Origin: a virus
Reading direction: 5' to 3' (one strand)
DNA length: 64,000 nucleotides
IMG/VR virus record: IMGVR_UViG_3300030085_002431
Coordinates: 186,614-250,613 of that record
This document shows, one piece after another, positions 20,023 through 27,827 of the stretch. Position 1 is the first letter of the stretch. Every line of letters starts with the position of its first letter. The notes under the pieces are model-generated. The model saw only the letters and a program-made list of their open reading frames with translations, was not told where the DNA came from and did no database searches. The position numbers were made by a program, and so were the translations under genes.

Positions 20023-20871
20023 ATGGCAAGAACAGAAATTGAAATAATTAAGGATGGAAAGGTTGTAGAAAACGACCTGGACACTGGTTGTGTTTCCGCA
20101 GATAAATTAGCAACTGATGCGGTTCTTACTGCAAAAATCAAAAATAAGCAAGTTACTCAAGAAAAACTAGCTGATGATATTTCCTTCTTTCCCACAGGGG
20201 GTATTATTATGTGGTCTGGTCAAGCATCAACTATTCCAGGTGGTTGGAAATTGTGTGATGGCAATAATGGAACACCAGACTTAAGAGGTAGATTTATTGT
20301 TGGTGCTAGTGCAAGTGGTGGATACGATCCTGGTGCAACGGGAGGTTCAAACGAAGTAACTTTAACAGAAGCACAACTTGCCACACATAAACATGATATA
20401 ACATCTAACGGAGCCCACGGACATACTACTGGTGGTAGTTCGTCAACTGATAGTGCTGGAGCTCATTCTCATGGTGGTGGGACATCACGTCAAGATAGAA
20501 ACCATACTCATAGTGGTTCAACTACTGAAAATGGATATCATCATCATCCCCCTGTTACTCAAGTTGGTTTTGATAATGAAGGTAATGGTAATCCACTAAG
20601 AATTCTTGCTGAAGATGGTCCTCCATGGGCTGGAACAGTATGGGATTCTGGTGGTGGATCACATGGACACCAATTTACAACTGCTGGTATTAGTAACGAC
20701 CACGCTCATACTATTACTACTGATAATCATTCCGGCCATTCACATCCTGTTAGTCTATCAATCGCAGAAAATGGTGCTCACCAACATCCATGTGAAAATG
20801 TAGGGAGTAGTCAACCACATGAAAATAGACCACCATATTATGCTTTAGCATTCATCATGAAAGTGGCATAA
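20023..20871 (+). CDS. Tail-collar short fibre, 282 aa, His-rich tip
   Basis: The N-terminal 50 residues (DKLATDAVLTAKIKNKQVTQEKLADD) look like the attachment stalk of phage fibres. The collar domain follows (GGIIMWSGQASTIPGGWKLCDG, then DLRGRFIVGA) at about 58-105. The rest is Gly/His-rich with HKHD, HGHT, HSHG, HTHS, HHH, HGHQ and HAHT motifs, ending PYYALAFIMKVA as in T4 gp12-like and microcystin-collar fibres. It is a host-contact protein, related in its tip to the 2573-aa fibre just upstream. Confidence 0.85.
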   Translation: MARTEIEIIKDGKVVENDLDTGCVSADKLATDAVLTAKIKNKQVTQEKLADDISFFPTGGIIMWSGQASTIPGGWKLCDGNNGTPDLRGRFIVGASASGGYDPGATGGSNEVTLTEAQLATHKHDITSNGAHGHTTGGSSSTDSAGAHSHGGGTSRQDRNHTHSGSTTENGYHHHPPVTQVGFDNEGNGNPLRILAEDGPPWAGTVWDSGGGSHGHQFTTAGISNDHAHTITTDNHSGHSHPVSLSIAENGAHQHPCENVGSSQPHENRPPYYALAFIMKVA

Positions 20872-20874
20872 ATA
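20867..20874 (+). promoter_or_regulatory. Late promoter-like CATAAATA
   Basis: It overlaps the collar-fibre stop and lies 32 nt before the ATG at 20906. Confidence 0.4.
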
Positions 20875-20905
20875 CAAACGTAATCATTCGATATCATTCA
20901 AAAAC

Positions 20906-21082
20906 ATGGAAGCGACTAAGATGAGAGAAACTCTCACATTGAGAGCAACAGAAATTCGTGATGAACTTCTGGAACTAGAAAAGACATTCAATCAAAAGAA
21001 AGAACAGTTTCTTAAACTCACTGGTGCTTTAGAAGCTCTTGATCAATTAGATGCAGATGTCCCATCAACGGCAACAGAGTGA
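20906..21082 (+). CDS. Hypothetical coiled-coil protein, 58 aa
   Basis: A highly charged, Leu-spaced helix (RDELLELEKTFNQKKEQFLK) covers most of the length. It is the last gene before a double terminator. A structural or chaperone role is possible; no family was recognised. Confidence 0.7.
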   Translation: MEATKMRETLTLRATEIRDELLELEKTFNQKKEQFLKLTGALEALDQLDADVPSTATE

Positions 21083-21186
21083 TTGTAAAGCAATCCTCTA
21101 GGTCATGTCAATGTTGACAAACGGATTATCTAGTGGTATTCTAATTAAGTCTTGAGATGTTCTTTGCGTCTTTGAGAACTCAAGAC

Positions 21187-21212
21187 CCGTCTTTGGTGAT
21201 GGACGGTTTTTT
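21187..21212 (+). terminator. Intrinsic terminator 1
   Basis: Stem CCGTC/GACGG with a 10-nt loop is followed by six T. It is the first of two terminators closing the virion module. Confidence 0.75.
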
Positions 21213-21221
21213 ACATAAACT

Positions 21222-21252
21222 GAGGAGGGGTTGGTGTCCCTCCTCTTTTTTT
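21222..21252 (+). terminator. Intrinsic terminator 2
   Basis: An 8-bp stem, GAGGAGGG/CCCTCCTC, is followed by seven T. It lies in tandem behind terminator 1. Confidence 0.85.
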
Positions 21253-21269
21253 GTGCCAATTTTAAAGGT

Positions 21270-21318
21270 GTCTACCAAACCACCCACGCACCACCAAATG
21301 CCCTATACTACTAAGGTA
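21270..21318 (+). promoter_or_regulatory. Cassette promoter A (GTCTAC, TATACT)
   Basis: GTCTAC at 21270 starts 34 bp before the -10 TATACT (21304-21309). A weak dyad, TACTAAGGTA (21309-21318), straddles the expected start site. There is no -35. It drives the VWA gene. Confidence 0.6.
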
Positions 21319-21335
21319 TTCAACGGACAGACCCG

Positions 21336-23468
21336 ATGGCAGTTAATCTTGAAGTCAAAGGTTCCCTGGCAAAGTGCCTGGCAACTGAAAACCTCATCAT
21401 TGAACATAAGAAAGTTCCTACTGCATCTTTCGATGTTGACCGTCGTGTGCTGACTCTCCCTAACTGGGACCGAGCATCTGCAACTGTCTATGACCTTCTT
21501 GTTGGTCATGAAGTCGGTCATGCTTTGTTTACTGACAATGTTGACTGGACTGTTGAATACCCTGATGTTCCCAAAGATTTTGTGAATGTCCTTGAAGATG
21601 TTCGTGTCGAACGTCTTATGAAGAAAAAGTTTGCTGGTCTTTCCAGAACTTTTTACAATGGATACAATGAACTGAATGATGAGGACTTCTTCTCTACTCG
21701 GGATGAAGACCTTGACAAGTGTTCTTTCATTGACCGTATCAATCTGTATTTCAAGATTGGTGCGTTCCATAACATTGCATTCTCCGATGAAGAGAATGAA
21801 TTCCTCACCCGTGCATCTCAGACAGAATCTTTTGATGATGTACTGCGTCTGTCCAAGGATGTTACTGACTTTGTAAAAGCAACAAAGCAGGAACCGATGC
21901 AATCTCCCCTCCCTCAGCAGGGACAGGGAGAGGAAGGTGAGGATGAGGAGCAGGACTCCCCTGAAACCTCCCCTGAGGGGTCTCAGGCACCCCAGGAGGA
22001 CGGTCAGCAGGAACCCGTCAAGAACGGCAGCATCCCTGAGGAGAAGCAATCATCTCCTGGTGGTGGTGGCAGTCAACAGCAGGACAATGAACTTGAGTCT
22101 AAAACTCAAGATTCTTTTGATGAGCAACTTGAAAGTCTCACTAACAAATACAGAAGTGAGGATACTTATTATGTTGAACTTCCTACCTTTGACCTGGATA
22201 AACTGATTATCACTAATGAGTATATTCATAACTACTGCGATAACTGGTATGAAAGTGCCGAAGAAAATCGTTCTTGGGTTGGTGAAGGTACTAAGATTGC
22301 CATGCGTCAGTATGCTACCTTCAAAAAATCTGCTCAGAAGGAAGTCAACTACATGGTGAAAGAGTTCGAGTGCCGTAAGTCTGCTGACCAGTATGCTCGT
22401 TCCTCCACTGCTCGTACTGGTGTCCTTGATACAGCAAAACTTCACACTTACAAGTACAATGAAGACCTCTTCAAGAAAGTCTCTGTTGTTCCTGATGGCA
22501 AGAATCACGGTCTGATTTTCATCATTGACTGGTCTGGTTCTATGTGCAACTTTATCTTGGATGCATATAAGCAACTTTGCAGTCTGATGTGGTTCTGTAA
22601 GAAAGTGAATATTCCTTTCGAGGTGTATGCTTTCACTCTTGAACCTTCTGCTTACATTGAGACACAACCTAACCACCCAGATACTTACAATCGAAAAGAA
22701 GGATTGTTGGTTCCCGAATCATCTTTCCGTCTTCTCAATCTGTTTACCAGCAAGGTAAACAATCCTACTCTGGAAAAGCAGATGGGTACTGTTTGGAAGA
22801 CTGTTTACAGTCACCAATATCGTCAGTATGAGTCACCCAACATTCTGGATTTGTCTGGAACTCCTCTGGGAGAAACTATCATGGCTCTCCATCAGGTGAT
22901 TCCTGCATTCCAATCTGCTAACAAACTTCAGAAGGTGAATTGTGTCTTCCTTACTGATGGTGAAGGTTATCAAAATGCCATCACTGTCAAGAAGAAAAGG
23001 TTCTATGATGATGAAGAAATCATTGGAACTACTCGTAAACCGCACGTTGCTATCCGCAATCGTAAACTTGGACGTGTTTATCCTGAATTTGATTGGAATC
23101 ATTTCCCAATGTATTCCAAGATTCTTTTGAACACTGTTCGTGATGCATTCCCTTCAGTGAATCTCATCAACTTCCGTATCACTCCTGCCCGTGAGTTTTC
23201 TAACTGCTGGCACTGGTACGGTAACGGTTCCTCCGACCTGTATGAGAAACTGAAAATGGTTTATCGTAAGCAACAGTGTGTGCAATTTGATGACACTGGT
23301 TATGACCAGTTCAATGTCCTTGCTGCATCCGCACTTAACCAAGATGATGAATTCATCGTCAAGGAAAATGCGACCAAGGCACAAATCAAAAAGAGTTTCA
23401 CTAAGATGCTCGGAAGCAAGAAAACTAACAAAAAGATTCTTGGTTCCTTCATCGAACTCATTGCCTGA
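21336..23468 (+). CDS. VWA-domain protein with HEVGH metallopeptidase-like motif (CobT-like), 710 aa
   Basis: An HEVGH motif lies at residues 58-62, in a context (GHALFTD, then NVLEDVRVERL) that resembles CobT/NorD-type VWA proteins. Residues about 186-248 form a low-complexity Pro/Gln/Glu linker encoded by unusually GC-rich DNA. A VWA domain begins near 390 with the MIDAS motif D398-W-S-G-S and ends near the C-terminus. VWA proteins of this type act with a MoxR/CobS AAA ATPase to remodel target complexes, and such an ATPase is the next gene. Cobalamin cobaltochelatase function is not supported by anything else here. Whether the HExxH is catalytic is open. Confidence 0.8.
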   Translation: MAVNLEVKGSLAKCLATENLIIEHKKVPTASFDVDRRVLTLPNWDRASATVYDLLVGHEVGHALFTDNVDWTVEYPDVPKDFVNVLEDVRVERLMKKKFAGLSRTFYNGYNELNDEDFFSTRDEDLDKCSFIDRINLYFKIGAFHNIAFSDEENEFLTRASQTESFDDVLRLSKDVTDFVKATKQEPMQSPLPQQGQGEEGEDEEQDSPETSPEGSQAPQEDGQQEPVKNGSIPEEKQSSPGGGGSQQQDNELESKTQDSFDEQLESLTNKYRSEDTYYVELPTFDLDKLIITNEYIHNYCDNWYESAEENRSWVGEGTKIAMRQYATFKKSAQKEVNYMVKEFECRKSADQYARSSTARTGVLDTAKLHTYKYNEDLFKKVSVVPDGKNHGLIFIIDWSGSMCNFILDAYKQLCSLMWFCKKVNIPFEVYAFTLEPSAYIETQPNHPDTYNRKEGLLVPESSFRLLNLFTSKVNNPTLEKQMGTVWKTVYSHQYRQYESPNILDLSGTPLGETIMALHQVIPAFQSANKLQKVNCVFLTDGEGYQNAITVKKKRFYDDEEIIGTTRKPHVAIRNRKLGRVYPEFDWNHFPMYSKILLNTVRDAFPSVNLINFRITPAREFSNCWHWYGNGSSDLYEKLKMVYRKQQCVQFDDTGYDQFNVLAASALNQDDEFIVKENATKAQIKKSFTKMLGSKKTNKKILGSFIELIA

Positions 23469-23482
23469 CCACCTGGGAGGGT

Positions 23483-23534
23483 GTCCACTCGGACCCCTCC
23501 ACCCCCCTCAGACCTGCTACAATTACTAGGTAAT
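23483..23534 (+). promoter_or_regulatory. Cassette promoter B (GTCCAC, TACAAT, dyad)
   Basis: GTCCAC at 23483 is 35 bp upstream of TGC TACAAT (23518-23523). A perfect dyad, ATTACTAGGTAAT, spans 23522-23534. It lies between the VWA and AAA genes, so the ATPase has its own start. Confidence 0.75.
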
Positions 23535-23547
23535 CAACAGAGAACAC

Positions 23548-24639
23548 ATGACTGACCAAGCACTTGCTCTTCTTAAAGAAAAGTATGGCACTGAGTTCGG
23601 TGCTAATGCTGTGAAAGAAGTTGCTAAGGAATTGAATACTTCTTATGCTACTCTCTCTAAGTATCTGAACCAGTACAAGGTTGGTCGTGGTAAGTGGTCC
23701 CTGGAGCAAACTGTCCAGGAATTGGAAGAAACTCTTGCCTCCTCTGTTCCAACAATGACTTCTGTAGAGCAAAACCTTATCCCTCAGAAAGATGATTCCT
23801 TCGTCCAGTTTGGTAACTTCAGTGATATTAAAAAGGTTATTGCATCCCGCATGTTCTATCCTACGTTCATTACGGGACTCTCTGGAAACGGTAAAACGTT
23901 CGGTGTGGAACAAGCATGTGCCCAACTCGGACGAGAACTGATTCGTGTGAACATTACAATTGAGACCGATGAAGATGACCTTATTGGTGGTTTCCGTCTT
24001 GTTGATGGTGAAACCGTCTGGCACAATGGCCCAGTCATTGAGGCCCTGCAACGGGGTGCTGTGTTGCTCCTTGACGAAATCGACCTCGCAAGCAACAAAA
24101 TTCTCTGTCTTCAATCTATTCTCGAAGGAAAAGGTGTTTTCCTCAAGAAGATTGGCAAGTTCATTGCACCCTCAGAAGGTTTCCAAGTATTCGCAACCGC
24201 AAATACAAAGGGCAAAGGTTCCGACGACGGACGATTCATTGGAACTAACGTGCTCAACGAAGCATTCCTTGAACGATTCCCCGTCACCTTTGAGCAGTCT
24301 TATCCGACAGTAGCCATTGAGTCTAAAATCTTGACTAAAGTGGCAGAGTCTCTTAACATTCCTATGGTTGGTGAGCACACTGACTTCATTAAGCATCTGT
24401 GCGATTGGGCAGACATCATCCGCAAGACCTTCTATGATGGTGGTGTTGATGAGGTTATCTCTACCCGTCGTCTTGTTCACATTATCAAAGCATACTCTAT
24501 CTTTGGTAAGAAAGACAAAGCAATGAAGGTATGTCTGAATCGTTTCGATGATGAAACCAAAGCAACCTTTGTCGAACTCTATGACAAGATTGATGCTAAC
24601 TTTGAAGTCCAGGAAGATGCTCAAGTTCCTGCCAACTGA
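23548..24639 (+). CDS. cobS: CobS-like MoxR-type AAA+ ATPase, 363 aa
   Basis: Walker A is GLSGNGKT at about 110-117 and Walker B is VLLLDEIDLA at about 172-181. DEDDLIGGFRLVDGE and GSDDGRFIGTNVLNEAFLERFP are typical of the family found in T4-like cyanophages and annotated CobS. The N-terminal 60 residues hold a helix-turn-helix-like segment (ELNTSYATLSKYLNQYK). Together with the VWA protein upstream it probably forms a chaperone-like machine. The 'cobalamin' name is historical and the real target is unknown. Confidence 0.88.
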   Translation: MTDQALALLKEKYGTEFGANAVKEVAKELNTSYATLSKYLNQYKVGRGKWSLEQTVQELEETLASSVPTMTSVEQNLIPQKDDSFVQFGNFSDIKKVIASRMFYPTFITGLSGNGKTFGVEQACAQLGRELIRVNITIETDEDDLIGGFRLVDGETVWHNGPVIEALQRGAVLLLDEIDLASNKILCLQSILEGKGVFLKKIGKFIAPSEGFQVFATANTKGKGSDDGRFIGTNVLNEAFLERFPVTFEQSYPTVAIESKILTKVAESLNIPMVGEHTDFIKHLCDWADIIRKTFYDGGVDEVISTRRLVHIIKAYSIFGKKDKAMKVCLNRFDDETKATFVELYDKIDANFEVQEDAQVPAN

Positions 24640-24650
24640 TTAGTCTATCG

Positions 24651-24682
24651 TGTGGGTTTGCAGGTTTTTCTACAAACCCACA
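24651..24682 (+). terminator. Strong hairpin after cobS
   Basis: A perfect 10-bp stem, TGTGGGTTTG/CAAACCCACA, with a 12-nt loop. The T-tract is in the loop rather than after the stem, so it may be a terminator or an mRNA-end stabiliser. Confidence 0.6.
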
Positions 24683-24725
24683 TATATAGATATGTGTCAA
24701 ATCCCCCACTACCTTCCACACTCAA

Positions 24726-24866
24726 ATGTCCACGTTACTCTACGAACTAGACGCAGATTCGATTTACGAGCAAATTATTGAGAATTTTGATGAAGTTCAT
24801 GATGTAGAAGATGATGATGACTATCGTGAAGATAGAATGGAACAGATGATTTCTCGTCACGGATGA
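24726..24866 (+). CDS. Hypothetical acidic protein, 46 aa
   Basis: ATG at 24726, TGA at 24864. The central HDVEDDDDYRED stretch makes it strongly acidic. It is the first gene after the cobS hairpin; no family was recognised. Confidence 0.6.
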   Translation: MSTLLYELDADSIYEQIIENFDEVHDVEDDDDYREDRMEQMISRHG

Positions 24867-24875
24867 AGGAGAGTC

Positions 24876-25019
24876 ATGCAAACAATTATTTCCGAGGAAC
24901 TAACAAAGCATGATGACCTTGAAGCATTTGCTGAATATCTTGGTATAGATTACGAAGATTTCTATGAAATGCTTGTTTTAGAGAATTTTTATGAGTATGA
25001 TTACGACGATTTGTCTTAA
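24876..25019 (+). CDS. Hypothetical acidic protein, 47 aa (paralogue of 47599 gene)
   Basis: It starts behind a purine-rich GAAGGAGAG site. Its core HDDLEAFAEYLGIDYEDF closely matches HDDYETFAVKYLGVDYEDF in the 49-aa protein at 47599, so the two are paralogues. Function unknown. Confidence 0.7.
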   Translation: MQTIISEELTKHDDLEAFAEYLGIDYEDFYEMLVLENFYEYDYDDLS

Positions 25020-25067
25020 GAAACATTGCAACTTTGTTGCATCTTGAACACTTTTATCTAAAATACT

Positions 25068-25334
25068 ATGTCTATTTCCGTCATCTATGATATCGATTTA
25101 GTCGATGAGAACTATGACGAGGACTTCAAGCAGTTCTATGTCAAAGCAATTGTCGAAGATATGGCACTTGATTATATGGGTGACTATTGGAACCCACCTG
25201 AATATGGACCCGCAGTTTGTGAAGCAAACTTTATCCTGGAGAAAGAGGAACTACTCCCACACGACCCAAACAATCTAATCGAGTTCATTGAAGCACTTGA
25301 GTTAGATTGGGAAATCGTAAGAGACGACTACTGA
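25068..25334 (+). CDS. Hypothetical protein, 88 aa
   Basis: Acidic, with a clustered 'DIDLVDENYDEDF' N-terminus and conserved-looking DYMGDYWNPPEYGP. A short hairpin (TGCAAC/GTTGCA at 25027-25041) precedes it. No family was recognised. Confidence 0.65.
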   Translation: MSISVIYDIDLVDENYDEDFKQFYVKAIVEDMALDYMGDYWNPPEYGPAVCEANFILEKEELLPHDPNNLIEFIEALELDWEIVRDDY

Positions 25335-25342
25335 CTTAACAA

Positions 25343-25543
25343 ATGAAAGACCAAAACACTATTGTCGATACTGAATCCAAACAAGATAAATGGAATCGTG
25401 GACTAGATTTGTTTATTGAATCGGTCATGAAACCAGACTCTTCACTACGACAATGTGCTCATAATCAAAAGTGTTACCATGAATTGATGGATGTTAGGAA
25501 TGACGTTCTCGATTACTTAAAGACACTAAGATGGAACAATTAA
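25343..25543 (+). CDS. Hypothetical protein, 66 aa
   Basis: A soluble, charged protein with two Cys (QCAHNQKC). It overlaps the next gene by 13 nt, which suggests translational coupling. Confidence 0.6.
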   Translation: MKDQNTIVDTESKQDKWNRGLDLFIESVMKPDSSLRQCAHNQKCYHELMDVRNDVLDYLKTLRWNN

Positions 25544-25782
25544 ACGGTTATTATTACGGTTTACTATTATTCTTTGGAGTTCTATTTTACATAGTAGGAA
25601 CTCAACCTAACGCAGCAAGATATGTAGTTCTTGTACAAAAATATGCTGAAACAAAGTATAGAATGACTAAGTGGTGGTTAGTAAATAACCCCAGAAATCC
25701 AATAGTCAAATACTTTATGTGGAGACGTTCTCTCAAGTTAGCAGAAGAGGTGAGAAAACGTATAGAAGAGAATAATAAATAA
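25531..25782 (+). CDS. Small membrane protein, 83 aa
   Basis: One N-terminal transmembrane helix (about 8-24, YYGLLLFFGVLFYIVG) is followed by a basic, aromatic cytoplasmic tail ending in KRIEENNK. It is likely anchored in the inner membrane with the tail inside. Function unknown. Confidence 0.7.
   Translation: MEQLNGYYYGLLLFFGVLFYIVGTQPNAARYVVLVQKYAETKYRMTKWWLVNNPRNPIVKYFMWRRSLKLAEEVRKRIEENNK
25774..25781 (+). promoter_or_regulatory. Late-promoter-like AATAAATA
   Basis: It overlaps the stop of the membrane protein gene, 33 nt before the ATG at 25814. AT-rich context makes chance likely. Confidence 0.25.
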
Positions 25783-25813
25783 ATCGGAATGACCTTATTC
25801 TTTATTTTTTATC

Positions 25814-26011
25814 ATGCATTACAAACCGTATAGCCCTGAATGGCATAGATATAGGTATTTGAAAGAGGCACTGGACAAGTATCTTGATGATTATGTTGAG
25901 AATGACGTAATCATGGATGATATTCTTGATGTGCTGGAGAGTCGTTCTGATTCAGCATATGCTGAATACAACAAAATTACAGAATTAGAATCGAAACTGC
26001 GAAGAGGGTAA
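25814..26011 (+). CDS. Hypothetical helical protein, 65 aa
   Basis: A charged helical protein (SPEWHRYRYLKEALDKYLDDYVE). It is 3 nt upstream of the next gene. No family was recognised. Confidence 0.6.
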   Translation: MHYKPYSPEWHRYRYLKEALDKYLDDYVENDVIMDDILDVLESRSDSAYAEYNKITELESKLRRG

Positions 26012-26014
26012 GGT

Positions 26015-26326
26015 ATGCTGTCTACGAAGTACAGACTCCGTTTAGAATTTATTTGTAAGAAAATTGCAAATAAAGAAGAAGTTCAACTAGAAGATATGAT
26101 TTGGGCAGAGAAACTTGCCAAATCTCATACCACTGCTAGAGACTGGTTAAACAAAGCACGTCGTCAATCCAACGGGATTGAGGAGGGTAGTATTGACGAT
26201 TTTATGAATAGGATGGGATTAGGAGACCCCGACCCTTCCAATCATAAAACGGGGTTTGATGGTGCTGATGAAATCGTAGACTGGTTCCAACGTGATAAAC
26301 CTGATGATTGGAGGCAACGTGACTGA
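26015..26326 (+). CDS. Hypothetical protein, 103 aa
   Basis: A GAGGGTAAGG site lies just before the ATG. Its N-terminal half is helical and basic, and its C-terminal half is acidic (DFMNRMGLGDPDPSNHKTGFDGADE). It overlaps the next start by 8 nt. Confidence 0.6.
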   Translation: MLSTKYRLRLEFICKKIANKEEVQLEDMIWAEKLAKSHTTARDWLNKARRQSNGIEEGSIDDFMNRMGLGDPDPSNHKTGFDGADEIVDWFQRDKPDDWRQRD

Positions 26327-26522
26327 CGATATTATTGTTAATATGGATGGTGGTGTCGGTGGTTCATGGAATGGAGATGAAGTGACCAAAATGAATATTG
26401 CCAAGAATTTGGTAGAAAAAATTGAAGAACTTTTGGATGGCAAAGCACACTACGTTGAGTGCTGTGACCGTACCACACAACACAACAAAATTGTAATCGA
26501 ATATAATCACACGAACAAATGA
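26319..26522 (+). CDS. Hypothetical protein, 67 aa
   Basis: A GTG at 26319, placed 4 nt after GGAGG, is preferred over an upstream ATG at 26292 because of the ribosome site and the shorter overlap. The protein carries KNLVEKIEELLDGK and a CCDRTTQHNKIVIEY segment. Function unknown. Confidence 0.55.
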   Translation: MTDDIIVNMDGGVGGSWNGDEVTKMNIAKNLVEKIEELLDGKAHYVECCDRTTQHNKIVIEYNHTNK

Positions 26523-26758
26523 TTCAAGCATTAGTTTATGGTAACGGTAGTCAAGAATCTGAAAGAGCAAAGATGGTTCTTGAAGCATGTGGTCAGGAGG
26601 TAAGAGAGTTCTTCCTTGGTGTCCACTTTAGTGACAAACAGTTTCGTGATGAGTTTGGTAGTGAAGCAGAATATCCACAAGTTTCTATTGGTTTAGACCA
26701 TCGTGGCACTTTGAAAGAAACCCTAAAGTACATGAGTGATAACGGAATGTTCTTATGA
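26519..26758 (+). CDS. Glutaredoxin-like protein lacking CxxC, 79 aa
   Basis: The length and the pattern (MIQALVYGNG, helix, EFFLGV, then YPQVSIG with a cis-Pro, then GTLKETLKYM) fit the thioredoxin fold of small phage glutaredoxins. The usual CPYC active site is replaced by GSQES, so redox activity is doubtful. It has ATGA overlaps on both sides. It may be a degenerate or repurposed glutaredoxin. Confidence 0.55.
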   Translation: MIQALVYGNGSQESERAKMVLEACGQEVREFFLGVHFSDKQFRDEFGSEAEYPQVSIGLDHRGTLKETLKYMSDNGMFL

Positions 26759-26952
26759 ACTATGATGAGTTTGTAAGTCGTGATATTCAATACTATAAAA
26801 GCATGGTTATTTTAGTTGACACCAAGATAAAGTATGGTATGAAGTTCACTGATGAAGAACTCATAATAAAAGATTTAATAATGCAAGTTGAAGAAAATAA
26901 TAAAATCAACCAATTGAGGAATAAATATGAAAAACTCTGGGAATCAGAGTGA
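26755..26952 (+). CDS. Hypothetical coiled-coil protein, 65 aa
   Basis: A charged, helical protein (QVEENNKINQLRNKYEKLWES) starting inside the preceding stop. It is the last gene before a terminator. Confidence 0.6.
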   Translation: MNYDEFVSRDIQYYKSMVILVDTKIKYGMKFTDEELIIKDLIMQVEENNKINQLRNKYEKLWESE

Positions 26953-26961
26953 CACCCTATG

Positions 26962-27006
26962 AACTGTCCCTTAGTCCTAGACTAGAGGGCAGTTTTTTGC
27001 TATAAT
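26962..27006 (+). promoter_or_regulatory. Terminator fused to cassette promoter C
   Basis: A stem AACTG-CCCT/AGGG-CAGTT (26962-26994) followed by TTTTTT works as an intrinsic terminator. The same DNA holds GTCCCT at 26966, which starts 35 bp before TGC TATAAT (27001-27006). The predicted start site falls on the ATG at 27013, implying a leaderless or nearly leaderless mRNA. Confidence 0.65.
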
Positions 27007-27012
27007 GACTGT

Positions 27013-27387
27013 ATGCCCAAGAAAGCAACCCCTGCATCTAAGACAAGTGCAAACAAACGTGCAACTAAATCGACTGCAACAACTTCTAGTGACCCTAAGT
27101 CAAAAGGAACTGGAAGAGCAACCTCTGCTGCTAAGAAAGCACCTGCAAAGAAGAAAAGAGCAACTAAAAGAAAGCAACCAAAACCAACTCTAAAGAATCT
27201 AAAAGTTTCTGCAGCTGAAGGAAAAAGATTTCCTTGGCCTTCTTTCCCTTACAAGGTTGTTCATAGAGATGGGAAAGATTTGCAGGATATAAAGACCTGC
27301 TACTTTGAATGCGAAGAGCATATGAAAAAGTATCTTGTTAGATACGGATTCAAGAAAAACGAATACCACATGTTTACCAATGTCTGA
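27013..27387 (+). CDS. Lys-rich DNA-binding-like protein, 124 aa
   Basis: Residues 1-60 are Lys/Ala/Thr/Ser/Pro-rich (AAKKAPAKKKRATKRKQPKP), like histone H1 tails or bacterial nucleoid proteins. Residues 70-124 form a small aromatic domain (WPSFPYKVVHRDGKDLQDI, CYFECEEHMKKYL). Nucleic-acid binding is inferred. It overlaps the next gene by 8 nt. Confidence 0.65.
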   Translation: MPKKATPASKTSANKRATKSTATTSSDPKSKGTGRATSAAKKAPAKKKRATKRKQPKPTLKNLKVSAAEGKRFPWPSFPYKVVHRDGKDLQDIKTCYFECEEHMKKYLVRYGFKKNEYHMFTNV

Positions 27388-27694
27388 AACAGAAACTACA
27401 ACCGAACAAACAATTCACCCAAAATTGAAACAATCACTAGGTCCAAACAATACTGTTGAAAAGGACATTCCAGAAGATGTTGTTTGGATTGATGATGCGT
27501 TTTATGTCAAGAAAACACGATTCGGTCTTTATACTTCTATCCTAAAGAATCCTCTGGGTGCCAACTTCATTACTGGTGCTACAGAAGATGGTGTTATCAC
27601 AATGACGAGATGGCATCTGATGTGTATTCAGGACGGTTCTATTGATGATTACACTAGAGTTGTAAACAATGGTATTGTCGGTGGCAAACTCTAA
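27380..27694 (+). CDS. Hypothetical protein, 104 aa
   Basis: The ATG at 27380 (MSETETTTEQ) is chosen over an upstream start inside the 27013 gene. The protein is beta-rich (VVWIDDAFYVKKTRFGLYTSI, GVITMTRWHLMCI). No family was recognised. Confidence 0.6.
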   Translation: MSETETTTEQTIHPKLKQSLGPNNTVEKDIPEDVVWIDDAFYVKKTRFGLYTSILKNPLGANFITGATEDGVITMTRWHLMCIQDGSIDDYTRVVNNGIVGGKL

Positions 27695-27827
27695 CAATAA
27701 TTTGCCGTTGACATTGGCATTCATTGGAGTTATACTGCTGACACTATCAGTAATTCTTGCTGGGTATTTTCATGGTGACATGCATCTACTCACTACACTG
27801 AAAAATGCAAAGGAGTTTTATGACTAA
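27669..27827 (+). CDS. Small membrane protein, about 52 aa
   Basis: One transmembrane helix (LPLTLAFIGVILLTLSVILA) is followed by a short tail (HGDMHLLTTLKNAKEFYD). The start is either ATG 27669 or GTG 27681 in the same frame, both inside the previous gene. The tail of the frame overlaps the next ATG by 8 nt. Confidence 0.6.
   Translation: MVLSVANSNNNLPLTLAFIGVILLTLSVILAGYFHGDMHLLTTLKNAKEFYD

Noticed and set aside
21303-22676. Long minus-strand open frames (248 and 208 aa) opposite the VWA gene
   Set aside because: They lie entirely antisense to a well-supported gene with recognisable motifs, show no protein-family features, and no minus-strand promoter or ribosome site was seen. The same holds for minus-strand frames at 23458-24114, 52273-52947 and 53119-53913.
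21336-24639. Cobaltochelatase (CobS/CobT) cobalamin pathway
   Set aside because: Only the generic AAA and VWA partners are present. No other cobalamin genes occur, so I report domain functions instead.
24697-24726. GTGTCAAATCCCCCACT as another cassette
   Set aside because: It resembles the cassette hexamer region but no -10 follows at 34-36 bp; the ATG is already at 24726.
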